In this document: piece by piece, positions 13,153 to 23,046 of the stretch
Numbering within the stretch: position 1 is the first letter of the stretch
Layout: every line of letters begins with the position of its first letter
Assembly (NCBI GenBank): GCA_036375715.1
Contig: DASVBS010000028.1
Location: forward strand, 1-64,000
Length of the DNA: 64,000 bases
Source: Longimicrobiaceae bacterium
GTDB taxonomy: Bacteria > Gemmatimonadota > Gemmatimonadetes > Longimicrobiales > Longimicrobiaceae
Direction: 5' to 3'
Position numbers and translations under genes: made by a program
The notes under the pieces: model-generated
What the model was told of the DNA's origin: nothing
The model's input: only the letters and a program-made list of their open reading frames with translations
Database searches by the model: none

Positions 13153-14016
13153 CTACTCCAGCGCCGCGGCGCCACCCACGATCTCCGCAATCTCCTGAGT
13201 GATCTGCGCCTGCCGCGCGCGGTTGTAGGTGCGCGTGAGGGCTTCGATCATCTCGCCTGCATTGTCCGTCGCGTTCTTCATGGCGGTTCGCTGCGCGCCG
13301 TAGAAGCCCGCGGTGGTCTCCGCAAGCGCGCGATAGACGCTGTTGCGGACGTAGAGCGGAAGGAGCTGCGTCAGGATTGCATCCGCGGACGGCTCCAGGA
13401 TGTAATCCACCTCCCTCCCCTTCTCCTGCTCCGGCGCCGGGATGGGGAGGAGCTGTTGCGTGGTCGGCGGAGTCGACAACGCGGAGTTGAAGCGGGCATA
13501 CACCAGGTAGACCGCATCGAGCTCGCCGGCGACGAACCGCTGCATGATCGGATCTATGATGCTGCTCGCTTCTTCCGCGGTCGGCTTGTCGCTGATGTCC
13601 CGGCGCGCCGTGGCCAGCTCCACACCCTGGAAGCGGAAGAACGCAATCCCCTTCCTGCCGATGGCGTGCAGCTCGGTCTGCACGCCCTCGCCCTGCAGGC
13701 GGTCCAACAGCCCGCGCGCCTCGCGGATCAGGTTGCTGTTGAATGCTCCCGCCAGCCCACGGTTGGCCGTGAGCAGGACCACCGCCGCGCGCTGCACCTT
13801 CTCCGGCTGGCGCAGGAGCGCATACCGGGCCGCCAGCTCCGGAGTGAGCAGCCGGCCGATCACCTCTTCGAGCCGCTCCGCGTACGGCCGCGCCGCGGCC
13901 ACTCGGTCCTGCGCGCGCTTCAGCTTGGACGTGGCGACCATCTCCATCGTCCGGGTGATCTTGCGCGTATTCTGGACCGATCGGATGCGGCCCTTCAGTT
14001 CTCTGGCTTTGGCCAT
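13153..14016 (-). CDS. atpG: ATP synthase F1 gamma subunit
   Basis: Central rotor shaft. The 287-aa protein starts MAKARELKGRIRSVQNTRKITRTMEMVATSKLKRAQ in the canonical manner (quoted as separate blocks: RELKGRIRSVQNT, KITRTMEMVATSKL), has LLTANRGLAGAFNSNLI in the middle, and ends with ERTAMKNATDNAGEMIEAL-type sequence and NRARQAQITQEIAEIVGGA. The last is the highly conserved C-terminal helix that sits inside the alpha3-beta3 ring. Spacing to atpA is 40 nt. Confidence 0.97.
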   Translation of the reverse strand: MAKARELKGRIRSVQNTRKITRTMEMVATSKLKRAQDRVAAARPYAERLEEVIGRLLTPELAARYALLRQPEKVQRAAVVLLTANRGLAGAFNSNLIREARGLLDRLQGEGVQTELHAIGRKGIAFFRFQGVELATARRDISDKPTAEEASSIIDPIMQRFVAGELDAVYLVYARFNSALSTPPTTQQLLPIPAPEQEKGREVDYILEPSADAILTQLLPLYVRNSVYRALAETTAGFYGAQRTAMKNATDNAGEMIEALTRTYNRARQAQITQEIAEIVGGAAALE

Positions 14017-14056
14017 GGCTCGGCTCTGCCCTTTCTACGCTTCGGTTCGGCTCGGC

Positions 14057-15754
<1,698 letters not shown>

Positions 15755-15884
15755 TTTGAATCCTCAGGTTGTTTCGCGGAGGCGGATCCTTCGCGAAGAA
15801 ACCGGCACGCCCGGGCCTTCCCCGGCACCGCCCGCGATCGTTGCATCCGCCACGATACTTCTCGCCTACAGCCTCTCGCTGCTA

Positions 15885-16439
15885 TCACCCGGCAGCCGCG
15901 GTCAACCGCCTCCGCAGCCCCGCAATACGCCTGCGCAGCGTTCCGTCGTAGAGCTGATCGCCGACCCGGATCAGCACCCCGCCGACCAGCGATGGATCGG
16001 TGACGAAGGTTGCCACCACCTCTTTCCCGAGTCTCTTCTCGAGCGCGGCAACGATCTCCTGCCGGAGCTGCGGATCCGGTTCCCGGGCCACCGTCACGTC
16101 GGCCCGGACGCGTCCACGCAACTCATCCACCAGCCGGGTATATTCCTCGGCGATCTCTGGCAGGAGCGTCTGGCGGCGCTTGTCTATCAGCACGAGCAGG
16201 AAGCGCAGGAACGGCCCCGGCACGCTGTCGCCGAAGGCGGCCTCTGCAACTCGCTTGCGCTCCTGCGCGGAAATCCGCGGAGTCGCCAGGAATTGGCGAA
16301 TACGCGGTTCGCGCCGCAGTAGCCGCGCCACTTCCTCGAGCGCGTGGCCGAAGTCGTCCACCGCGGCGTCTCCACCGCTGCGACGGGCGAGCTCCAGCAG
16401 CGTCTCGGCGTAGTTGCGGGCGATGATGGTCGGCCCCAT
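15885..16439 (-). CDS. atpH: ATP synthase delta subunit
   Basis: A 184-aa peripheral-stalk subunit that links b to the top of F1. The N-terminus (IARNYAETLLELARRSGG) and C-terminus (DPSLVGGVLIRVGDQLYDGTLRRRI) are characteristic of the OSCP/delta family. Its start lies 3 nt after the atpF stop, consistent with coupled translation. Confidence 0.95.
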   Translation of the reverse strand: MGPTIIARNYAETLLELARRSGGDAAVDDFGHALEEVARLLRREPRIRQFLATPRISAQERKRVAEAAFGDSVPGPFLRFLLVLIDKRRQTLLPEIAEEYTRLVDELRGRVRADVTVAREPDPQLRQEIVAALEKRLGKEVVATFVTDPSLVGGVLIRVGDQLYDGTLRRRIAGLRRRLTAAAG

Positions 16440-16442
16440 GCG

Positions 16443-17033
16443 TCAGACTCCCGCCGACACCGCGGCCGCGGGCTCCGCCTCCAGGCGATCCAGGAACTCG
16501 CGCACGAAGCGGCGGTTGCCCTCGTTGTCGAGATCCTTCTCCACCAGCTTGCTCGCCGCCGCAATCGCCAACTCCACCGCTTCGGCCTTCAGCTCGGAAC
16601 GGGCACGCTCCGCTTCCTGCGCGATCTCGCGGCGTGCGCGCTCCAGGATGGCCTGCTGCTCGCGCCGGGCCTCGGCGATGATCTCGTCCCGCATCCGCTC
16701 TCCGGCCGTCCGCCCCTCTGCGACCATCTCCTGAACCTGCGAGCGCAGCTCCTCGTGCTTGGCCCGCTGCTCCTCGAGCAGGCGCTGCGCCTCCTCGCGG
16801 TCGCGCTGCGCCGCCGCCAGCAGCTCCTCGATCCGCGCCTCGCGCGCTTCCACCGCACCGAGGATCGACGGGTACGCGAACTTGTAGAGGGCAAGGAGGA
16901 CGATCAGGAAGATGATGACCGTCCAGACCATCAAGCCTTCGTTGATGTCCAGCAATCCTCCCTCCTGCGCGACCGCGGGGGTCGCCAGGCTCAGGAGGAG
17001 CATCAGCGCGAGCGGCAAAGAGTTGCGCATCAT
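16443..17033 (-). CDS. atpF: ATP synthase Fo b subunit with apparent signal peptide
   Basis: Peripheral stalk subunit of about 196 aa. A hydrophobic N-terminal leader (MRNSLPLALMLLLSLATPAVAQ, split at residue 10 for reading) resembles a cleavable signal peptide ending ATPAVAQ. It is followed by the normal b-subunit membrane helix (MVWTVIIFLIVLLALYKFAY) and a long charged coiled coil (REARIEELLAAAQRDREEAQ onward). Start choice: ATG at 17033 or 17030 gives this leader. The frame is open to a GTG at 17099, which would bury the leader and is less likely. Confidence 0.9.
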   Translation of the reverse strand: MMRNSLPLALMLLLSLATPAVAQEGGLLDINEGLMVWTVIIFLIVLLALYKFAYPSILGAVEAREARIEELLAAAQRDREEAQRLLEEQRAKHEELRSQVQEMVAEGRTAGERMRDEIIAEARREQQAILERARREIAQEAERARSELKAEAVELAIAAASKLVEKDLDNEGNRRFVREFLDRLEAEPAAAVSAGV

Positions 17034-17103
17034 CGATTCGTCAGGAGCACACCCTGCAAGTGAAAGAACTCGGGGGCGGGCGGACCCGCCCCCGGTCACG
17101 GAC

Positions 17104-17373
17104 TCAGCCGCCCAGCGCGCCGAGTACGCCCGACTGGATCAGGAACATGATGACCAGCGCGAACAGCGCGGCACCCTCGATCAGCGCCGCCAGAATGATC
17201 GCGGCCGTCTGAATGTTGCCCGCCACTTCCGGCTGACGAGCCATCCCCTCCATCGCTCCCCGGCCGATCAAGCCGATGCCGAGGCCGGCACCGATCAGGA
17301 TCAGACCCGCACCCAGGCCAGCGCCTAGGAGACCGTAGTTGAGGAACGAGTTGACCGCCTCCACTGCCTGCAT
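17104..17373 (-). CDS. atpE: ATP synthase Fo c subunit
   Basis: An 89-aa two-helix rotor-ring subunit. Helix 1 is glycine-rich (GAGLGAGLILIGAGLGIGLIG), the polar loop is ARQPE, and helix 2 carries the ion-binding Glu in AALIEGAALFALV. The residue after Glu is Gly rather than Ser/Thr, and helix 1 lacks the Gln of Na+-binding rings, so proton coupling is expected. ATG 17373 has GGAGAGG upstream; an in-frame start at 17418 would add an unlikely polar extension. Repeat element A2 separates it from atpB. Confidence 0.96.
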   Translation of the reverse strand: MQAVEAVNSFLNYGLLGAGLGAGLILIGAGLGIGLIGRGAMEGMARQPEVAGNIQTAAIILAALIEGAALFALVIMFLIQSGVLGALGG

Positions 17374-17523
17374 CGAAGCCTCTCCGGTTTCGATTGAACG
17401 TTTCGGGCCGCTCTCCATTCGGCCTCGCGGCCGATAGCGCTACAAGACCACTTCGGTCACGCGCCTTCCCCGGGCGCCCATCTCCCGGGTACGCAACGAC
17501 GCGGAGGAGCGCCGCGTCTGCTT

Positions 17524-17690
17524 GAAATTACGAATTACGAATTACGAATTACTGCTCCAATTTAGAATTGTGAATTCTGAATTATGAATCTTGAATTATG
17601 AATTACCGCTCATTCAGGCCGCCGCCCAGAGCCTGCAACCTTAGAATTCGTAATTCGTAATTCGTAATTCGTAATTCAAAATTCAAAATT
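17524..17690. repeat. heptamer inverted-repeat element A2
   Basis: Lies in the 323-nt gap between atpE and atpB, which holds no gene. The left arm (17524-17606) starts with clean GAATTAC units and decays into GAATTGT/GAATTCT/GAATTAT variants. The right arm (17643-17690) is four GTAATTC units followed by CAAAATT variants. The core is only about 36 nt. The rest of the gap (17419-17520) is GC-rich with no feature I can assign. Confidence 0.9.
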
Positions 17691-17696
17691 GCCGTC

Positions 17697-18641
17697 TCAG
17701 TGCGCATGCCGGATGAGCCCGATGAACACGCTCGTCAGCAGCGCGAAGATGTACGCCTGGAGAAACGCCACGAAGATCTCCAGGAACGAGAGTGCCACGG
17801 CCATCAGGACCGGTCCGACGGCGACGGCGTAGCTGCCGAAAACGAAGATCAGACCGATGATCGCGAGCAGCAGGACGTGCCCCGCGGTCATGTTGGCGAA
17901 GAGCCGGATCGCTAGCGCGAACGGCTTCGTCAGCTTCCCCAGCAGCTCGACCGGGGTCATGATCAGAACCATCACCGGGACCATGAACTTGGGGAGCCCG
18001 TGGGGGATGTAGACGATGGTTCCGAGATAGCCCTTGAGTCCGAGCGCGCGCATCCCCGACACCTCGATCACCACGAACGAGACCAGCGCCAGCGCCGCGG
18101 TGACCGAAATGTTGCCGGTGGCCGTGGCCCCCCAGGGGACCAGCCCCAACAGGTTACAGACGAGGATGAAGAAGAAGAGAGTGATCACGAACGGAGCGAA
18201 CCGCTCGCCGCCGTGACCGATGTTCGGCATTGCCACCTGGTCGCGGAGGAAGAGCACCAGCGTCTCCATGACGTTGTGCGCCTTCTTCGGCGCGCCGCTC
18301 CCTCCCCGCTTCCGCGCCGCGGCCGCCGTGGCCAGGAAGATGCTCGTCACGATCAAGCCCGCGAGGGCCAGGAAGACGACGTGCTTGGTCGGCGTCATGT
18401 CGATCGGCCCGACCATCCACGATCCCGGCTCGGGCAGGTGGATAGTGCCGAAGGGCGTCTCGATCTCACTCGCGTCCTGGATGTGGTGCAGGATGTCGAA
18501 GCCGTGCTCTTCACCGTGCACCTCATCCCCGTGCCCCTCAGCGGCCGCGGCCGCCCCCTCGACCTGCGCCGAGCCCCCGCCATGGACCGGGTCCTGCGGT
18601 GGTGCGAGCAGCGTGAGCAGAAGCGCGAGCGTAGCGATCAT
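17697..18641 (-). CDS. atpB: ATP synthase Fo a subunit with N-terminal extension
   Basis: Proton-channel subunit of 314 aa. The hallmark helix FALAIRLFANMTAGHVLL carries the essential Arg. Other membrane helices include HVVFLALAGLIVTSIFLAT, FVITLFFFILVCNLLGLVP and a C-terminal VALSFLEIFVAFLQAYIFALL. The first ~60 residues form a leader (MIATLALLLTLLAPP) and a His- and acid-rich stretch (EGHGDEVHGEEHGFDILHHI). This is absent from short a subunits, so the true N-terminus may be processed and face the periplasm (inference). Its start follows the atpI-like stop directly. Confidence 0.95.
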   Translation of the reverse strand: MIATLALLLTLLAPPQDPVHGGGSAQVEGAAAAAEGHGDEVHGEEHGFDILHHIQDASEIETPFGTIHLPEPGSWMVGPIDMTPTKHVVFLALAGLIVTSIFLATAAAARKRGGSGAPKKAHNVMETLVLFLRDQVAMPNIGHGGERFAPFVITLFFFILVCNLLGLVPWGATATGNISVTAALALVSFVVIEVSGMRALGLKGYLGTIVYIPHGLPKFMVPVMVLIMTPVELLGKLTKPFALAIRLFANMTAGHVLLLAIIGLIFVFGSYAVAVGPVLMAVALSFLEIFVAFLQAYIFALLTSVFIGLIRHAH

Positions 18642-19007
18642 TCAGCGTTTCTCCGATTGCGTGACCCGCAGGACGACGGGTTCGCTCAGCGTAGTCAGGA
18701 ACAGAACCGTCACCAGGGCCAGCAGCGTGGGTCCGACCGGCAACCCCGTCGCCGGAACTCCCCAGAGCGCCGCCACGGCCACCACCGCTAGCCGGAACAG
18801 CGCCCCCAACCCGTGGGCCAGGCCCACACGGCCTGGCAGCATCCACACAAAGAGGAGCCAGAATCCGATCACCTGCACGGCGAACGCGATCACCGCCCCC
18901 GACCAGGCCCCCGCCCGTCCAGGCCCCTCCAGGAGCATCGCGCTGCAAATAGCCACGAGCCCGGTGACCACTGCCGCCGCCGTCGTGTACCAGATTCCGC
19001 TCCTCAC
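18642..19007 (-). CDS. AtpI-like small membrane protein of the ATP synthase operon
   Basis: A 121-aa protein with about four hydrophobic segments (WYTTAAAVVTGLVAICSAM, SGAVIAFAVQVIGFWLLFV, ALFRLAVVAVAALW, LLALVTVLFLTTLSEPVVL). Position immediately before atpB and topology match the uncI/AtpI class, proposed to aid c-ring assembly or Mg2+ handling. Sequence identity to known AtpI is not obvious by eye, so the call rests on context and topology. It overlaps the upstream atpZ-like gene by ATGA. Confidence 0.7.
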   Translation of the reverse strand: MRSGIWYTTAAAVVTGLVAICSAMLLEGPGRAGAWSGAVIAFAVQVIGFWLLFVWMLPGRVGLAHGLGALFRLAVVAVAALWGVPATGLPVGPTLLALVTVLFLTTLSEPVVLRVTQSEKR

Positions 19008-19273
19008 GGCGATCTCTCATCGCGCTGGCGCCGCTCGCGCTCGCGCGGGACGATCACCAGCTGTCTGTACAGCGAGATGAACCCTCCGACCGCACCCACC
19101 AGCACCCCCACCAACAGCAGCCAGGGAGCAGTCCCGAGCAACCCATCCAACCACCTCCCCAGAAAGAGGAAGAGGATGATCGCCGCGGCGAACTGCATCC
19201 CCGCCCCCAGCACCTCCCCCGCCTGGCTGGCCGCCGGCCTCGACGGCTTCTTTTCGTCCATCCCTTCGGCCAT
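19004..19273 (-). CDS. AtpZ/AtpI family protein (first gene of the ATP synthase operon)
   Basis: An 89-aa protein with two transmembrane helices (QFAAAIILFLFLGRWLDGLLG and WLLLVGVLVGAVGGFISLYR) and a basic tail. The GRWLDGLLGTAPWLLLVGVLVGAVGGF pattern matches the AtpZ/F0F1-assembly family encoded ahead of atpI-atpB in many bacteria. GGAGGGGG precedes ATG 19273, supporting this start over the much longer open frame that continues upstream. A promoter at 19305-19333 fits a leader of about 25 nt. Confidence 0.8.
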   Translation of the reverse strand: MAEGMDEKKPSRPAASQAGEVLGAGMQFAAAIILFLFLGRWLDGLLGTAPWLLLVGVLVGAVGGFISLYRQLVIVPRERERRQRDERSP

Positions 19274-19304
19274 ACGACCCCCTCCGCGGTCGCGGGAGCA
19301 CGCC

Positions 19305-19333
19305 AATATAGACGCTTGTGAAATTTTTCGCAA
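19305..19333 (-). promoter_or_regulatory. sigma-70-type promoter of the ATP synthase operon
   Basis: Read on the minus strand: -35 TTGCGA (19333-19328), 17-nt spacer, -10 TATATT (19310-19305). This matches 4/6 and 5/6 of the consensus with ideal spacing, about 30 nt upstream of the atpZ-like start codon. Confidence 0.55.
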
Positions 19334-19338
19334 GCGTC
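19311..19338. promoter_or_regulatory. near-perfect palindrome overlapping the atp promoter
   Basis: Arms GACGCTTG (19311-19318) and CAAGCGTC (19331-19338) continue inward as GAAA/TTTC with one mismatched pair, giving a 28-nt dyad. It covers the -35 box and spacer of the atp promoter, where a bound repressor would block RNA polymerase. No known operator consensus is recognised. Confidence 0.55.
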
Positions 19339-19351
19339 GGAACCCCCTCGC

Positions 19352-19381
19352 TTGACGGGCGTTTCGGCGTCGATCTATCTT
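19352..19381 (+). promoter_or_regulatory. candidate promoter of the BsuPI lipoprotein gene
   Basis: TTGACG (19352-19357), 18-nt spacer, TATCTT (19376-19381); the ATG at 19439 is about 50 nt beyond the predicted start point. The -10 is weak. Confidence 0.4.
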
Positions 19382-19438
19382 GCGCCGCAGCCGTCTGCAG
19401 ACCGCGCGCCGCCGGGTGCGCCGGCTCCAGCTACGTGT

Positions 19439-19870
19439 ATGTTGAGCAAGACCATCCGGACTCCCGTCGCGATGGCGGCGCTGCTCCTGGCGGGGGCGTG
19501 CGCCTCGCGAGGATCCGCTGATACTTCCGCCGACCTGCTTGCCTCCCTGCAGGCGACCACCGTCGGCGACAGCGTGGACTTCCACCTCCAGGTCACCAAC
19601 CCGGGCAGCGATCCGATCGCGCTCGAGTTCGACACGGAGCCGATCCAGTACTTCTCCGTCTCCCGCGACGGTCTTCCCATCTGGAACTCGGCGCCCGACC
19701 TGCACCGGGTGGACGCCGTTCGCGTCGATACCCTGCAAAGCGGGGAAACCCGGTCCTTCCACGCCTCCTGGGCGGTGCCAATGGGACTTCGCGGCACGCT
19801 CACGGTGATCGGAGTGCTCCGGGATCGCCGGCGGCCGGTCGTTCAGTCCACCCAGTTCGACATTCCGTGA
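19439..19870 (+). CDS. BsuPI-domain lipoprotein
   Basis: A 143-aa predicted lipoprotein: hydrophobic leader followed by LLLAGAC, with the lipidated Cys near residue 20. The mature part is one BsuPI domain, named for an intracellular proteinase inhibitor of Bacillus. Visible pattern: VDFHLQVTNPGSDPIALEFDT...YFSVSRDGLPIWNSAPD...LQSGETRSFHASW. Inhibitor activity is not established for secreted relatives. The ATG at 19439 is preferred because it begins the lipoprotein signal; the frame continues upstream without family similarity. Confidence 0.75.
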   Translation: MLSKTIRTPVAMAALLLAGACASRGSADTSADLLASLQATTVGDSVDFHLQVTNPGSDPIALEFDTEPIQYFSVSRDGLPIWNSAPDLHRVDAVRVDTLQSGETRSFHASWAVPMGLRGTLTVIGVLRDRRRPVVQSTQFDIP

Positions 19871-19976
19871 GCGACCCCGACCCGAGACGCCCCGCGCTGA
19901 GGCGTGCGGCGTCCGACCAAGGCTCACTCCAGCGCGGGTGGCACTCGGCCGTCCCCTCGCTCGGCGAGGTGGAGCG

Positions 19977-21260
19977 ATGATCGGGTCGTTTGTCGCGCTG
20001 GTCGGGCTGGTCTTCCTTTCCGCCTTCTTCTCCGCCTCCGAAGTCGCCCTCGCCTCGGTTCCTGAGGGCCGTGCGCGAGCCCTCCTCGAGGAGCAGCGCC
20101 CCGGCGCCTCCGCCATCCTCGCCCTTAAGCGCAACCCGGAGCGGCTGCTCGCGACCCTTCTCCTCGGCACCAGGCTCTCCAACATCAGCGCGGCCGCACT
20201 GGCCACCTCGCTCGCTATCCAGGCCTATGGCAGCGCCGGGCTGGCCTACGCCATCGGCGCCACGACGCTGGTGATCCTCATCGTCGCAGAGGCGATTCCG
20301 AAGGGGATCGCGTCTGCGCACGCCGCGACCACCGCGCGCCTGGTAGCGCCCGCGGTCCTCCTCCTCAGTCGAGTGCTCCTCCCACTCGTGGTGCCGGTGG
20401 AGACGCTCGCACGCATGTTCGCGCGCCGGGGGGAGGGCGGCGCGCAGACCACCTTCACGGAGGGCGACATTCGCGAGATGCACGCGATCGCCCACCTGGA
20501 AGGGACGATCGACGAACACGAGCGCCGCATCATCGACCGGGTCTTCCGTCTCGACGAGACCCGCGCATGGGACGTGATGACGCCGCGGGTGGACATCTTC
20601 GCCTGGCCGGCGTCGCGAACCCTCGCCGAGATTGCGGCGGAGCTGCACGCCGTGCGCTACTCGCGCGTGCCGGTCTACGGCGAGAGCATCGATGACATTG
20701 TCGGGGTGCTCTACACCCGCGACGCCTATCAGGCGCTCATCAGCGGCATGCGCGACGTACCCCTCGCGGAGCTCGCCCGCGAGCCCTTCTTCGTGCCCGG
20801 CTCCATCCCCCTCGCCCGACTGCTTGGAGATTTCCAGGCGCGCCGGATCCACATGGGCATCGTGATCGACGAGTATGGCGGGACGGACGGCTTGATCACG
20901 CTGGAGGACATCCTGGAGGAGCTCATCGGTGAGATCATCGACGAGACGGACCTGGAGAATCCCAGCATCGTCCGCGTTTCCCGCAATGAGATCCTGGTTC
21001 AGGGGAGCGCGGACCTGCGGGAGGTGAACCACTTCTTCAACACCACCTTTCCGCAGCTCGAGCACCGCTCCCTGAACGGGTACCTTCTCGACGAGCTGGG
21101 GCACGTTCCGCGTCCGGGCGAAGTGCTGGAGCGGGAGGGCGTGGTCATCCGCATCGAGAAGGCGACCGAACAGCAGGTGATTCAGGCGCGCCTCACTCGC
21201 CCACACCCCACCGACGAAGAGGCCAATCCCGCAGTAAACAGCGGAGCAGAGGCGCCCTGA
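19977..21260 (+). CDS. hemolysin/CorC family protein (DUF21, CBS pair, CorC domain)
   Basis: A 427-aa membrane protein. An N-terminal DUF21 membrane domain of about four helices (SFVALVGLVFLSAFFSASEVAL onward) is followed by two CBS domains (about 205-330: VMTPRVDIFAWPASRTLAEI..., GIVIDEYGGTDGLITLEDILEELIGEI) and a C-terminal CorC/HlyC transporter-associated domain. The family has been linked to Mg2+/Co2+ efflux; the hemolysin name is historical. ATG 19977 has GAGGTGGAG just upstream, which decides it over an in-frame ATG at 19938. Confidence 0.88.
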   Translation: MIGSFVALVGLVFLSAFFSASEVALASVPEGRARALLEEQRPGASAILALKRNPERLLATLLLGTRLSNISAAALATSLAIQAYGSAGLAYAIGATTLVILIVAEAIPKGIASAHAATTARLVAPAVLLLSRVLLPLVVPVETLARMFARRGEGGAQTTFTEGDIREMHAIAHLEGTIDEHERRIIDRVFRLDETRAWDVMTPRVDIFAWPASRTLAEIAAELHAVRYSRVPVYGESIDDIVGVLYTRDAYQALISGMRDVPLAELAREPFFVPGSIPLARLLGDFQARRIHMGIVIDEYGGTDGLITLEDILEELIGEIIDETDLENPSIVRVSRNEILVQGSADLREVNHFFNTTFPQLEHRSLNGYLLDELGHVPRPGEVLEREGVVIRIEKATEQQVIQARLTRPHPTDEEANPAVNSGAEAP

Positions 21261-21401
21261 CGAGGATTCTCGGTGCTTTCGGGTGTGGTTGCCGCAGCGC
21301 CCTTCTCGCACGATGTTGTCTCTACGAAGCTGAACGATCGCTCGTTCGGCGAAGTGGCTTCTCCCCCCCGAGTACGACCCGACCACGCCACCGGCGACCT
21401 G

Positions 21402-21944
21402 ATGTCCACCCTGTATCCGTTCGAAGGAATCGCCCCGAGGGTTGATCCCACGGCCTTCGTCGCTCCGACCGCCACGCTGATCGGCAACGTCACGGTCGAG
21501 GCAGAGGCCAGCATCTGGTTCGGAGCCGTGATCCGGGGTGACGACCCCGAGCGCGAGATCCGCATCGGAGCGCGCACCAGCATCCAGGACAACTGCGTCA
21601 TCCACGTCAGCAGCGAGGGACCCACCCTGATCGGCCCCGACGTGACCGTGGGGCATGGGGCGGTGCTCGAGAGCTGCACCGTCGGCCGGGGCGCGCTGAT
21701 CGGCATGAACGCCGTGGTCCTGCAGCGGGCCTCCATCGGAGACCGGGCGCTGGTAGCGGCAGGTTCGGTCGTGGCCTTCGGAGCGGAGATTCCGGCCATG
21801 CACCTGGCGGCGGGAGCACCTGCCCGGGTGAAGAAGCAGTTGACAGAAAAGGATTACGAATGGATCGCTCGCGGCGCAGCCCACTACGTGGAGCTCGCGC
21901 GCCACTACCGCACCCTCGACCTGGAAGGACATGACCCCGCCTGA
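21402..21944 (+). CDS. gamma-carbonic-anhydrase family hexapeptide protein
   Basis: A 180-aa left-handed beta-helix protein with repeated hexapeptides (PTATLIGNVTVEAEASIWFGAVIRGDD, IGARTSIQDNCVIHV, IGPDVTVGHGAVLE). The family includes Zn/Fe carbonic anhydrases and CoA-linked relatives such as YrdA and PaaY. Two expected metal His are present (CVIHV and VGHGA), but where the family usually has GHGAVLHGC this protein reads GHGAVLESC, so the third His is Glu. Catalysis is therefore uncertain. ATG 21402 (MSTLYPFEG) is the family-like start. Its end overlaps the M42 peptidase gene by 14 nt. Confidence 0.88.
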   Translation: MSTLYPFEGIAPRVDPTAFVAPTATLIGNVTVEAEASIWFGAVIRGDDPEREIRIGARTSIQDNCVIHVSSEGPTLIGPDVTVGHGAVLESCTVGRGALIGMNAVVLQRASIGDRALVAAGSVVAFGAEIPAMHLAAGAPARVKKQLTEKDYEWIARGAAHYVELARHYRTLDLEGHDPA

Positions 21945-23046
21945 AGCCGCGAACGCCTCCCCCCGCGGCAGGGATGCGCTCGACGAAGTGGACGAGCTGC
22001 TGAGCGTCCTCACCGCACTTCCCGGCCCCACGGGCGAGGAGGATGCAGTGATCGAATGGCTCGCCGGCGAGTGGGAGGCGCGTGGGGAGCTCTCGCGCAC
22101 GCCGGTCGGTAACCTGATGTTGCGCCTGCGCGGGGACGGACCACGCGTCCTCCTCGCCGCTCACGCGGACGAGCTCTCGATGATCGTCCGCTGCATCACC
22201 CCGGAGGGTTTCCTGCGCGTGGTACCGGGAGAACGGGACCACTTCGCCAGCCCGTACTTCCTCGGCGCCACGGTCCGCATCCTCGCCCGCAACAGCGAGC
22301 CGATCCGGGGCGTTTTCGCCACGACCACCGGCCACGCCCTGACGCTGGAGCAGCGGGAGCAGCAGAAGCTGGGGTGGGACGACGTGTTCGTGGACACGGG
22401 AATGACGGCCGCGGAGCTCACCGCGCGCGGCGTGGGCGTGGGAACCCGCATGGTGTGGGACGCTCCGCTCCGGCGGATGGGGCGACTGCGGGTCGGCAAG
22501 GCGCTGGACGATCGTGCCGGGCTGGCGGTCCTGGTCGCGCTGGGTCGCCGGCTCGCCGGGCGCAAGCTCAGCTACGACGTGACGCTTGCGGCTACTGTAC
22601 AGGAGGAGATCGGGCTGCTCGGGGCGGCCAGCCTCGCCCGGGCGGGGCGGGAGTACGACCTCGGCTTCATCATCGACAACGGGCTCGCCGGAGACATCCC
22701 TACCGTTTCAGAGGAGCACATGCCCGTGCGGCTCGGCAGCGGACCGGCGCTCGTGCACCGCGACTCCTCCGCCCACTACTCCCCGCACCTGATCCGGGAG
22801 CTTCACGCCACCGCGCGTGAGAGCGGGATTCCGGTCCAGGACGCCGTCCTCTACCACTACGCCTCCGATGGGGCGAACCTGGTTCGGCAGGGAATGCAGA
22901 CCGTTCTCATTGCCCCGCCGATCCGCTACTCGCACTCCCCGTTCGAGGCGGTGGATCCTGCCGACATCGTGGCGACCATCGACCTTCTGACGGCCTTCCT
23001 CTCCAGGGAAACACGCCGCGGATCCTCCTCCCGGGCTGGGCTCTGA
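21931..23046 (+). CDS. M42 family aminopeptidase/endoglucanase-type metallopeptidase
   Basis: A 371-aa cytosolic dinuclear-zinc peptidase of the M42 (glutamyl aminopeptidase/FrvX) family. Motifs: LPGPTGEEDAV, VLLAAHADELSMIV (metal His-x-Asp), GKALDDRAGLAVLV, TVQEEIGLLGAA (catalytic Glu-Glu), IDNGLAGD and RYSHSPFEAV near the C-terminus. Family members trim peptides from the N-terminus. It overlaps the gamma-CA gene upstream and thiO downstream (TGATG), so the three are likely co-transcribed. Confidence 0.92.
   Translation: MTPPEAANASPRGRDALDEVDELLSVLTALPGPTGEEDAVIEWLAGEWEARGELSRTPVGNLMLRLRGDGPRVLLAAHADELSMIVRCITPEGFLRVVPGERDHFASPYFLGATVRILARNSEPIRGVFATTTGHALTLEQREQQKLGWDDVFVDTGMTAAELTARGVGVGTRMVWDAPLRRMGRLRVGKALDDRAGLAVLVALGRRLAGRKLSYDVTLAATVQEEIGLLGAASLARAGREYDLGFIIDNGLAGDIPTVSEEHMPVRLGSGPALVHRDSSAHYSPHLIRELHATARESGIPVQDAVLYHYASDGANLVRQGMQTVLIAPPIRYSHSPFEAVDPADIVATIDLLTAFLSRETRRGSSSRAGL

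Noticed and set aside
17104-17373. Na+-coupled ATP synthase c-ring
   Set aside because: The ion-site Glu is followed by Gly, and the helix-1 Gln of Na+ rings is missing.
19004-20206. 400-aa minus-strand open frame upstream of atpZ
   Set aside because: Only the last 89 codons are family-like with a ribosome-binding site; the rest is antisense to the BsuPI and CorC genes.
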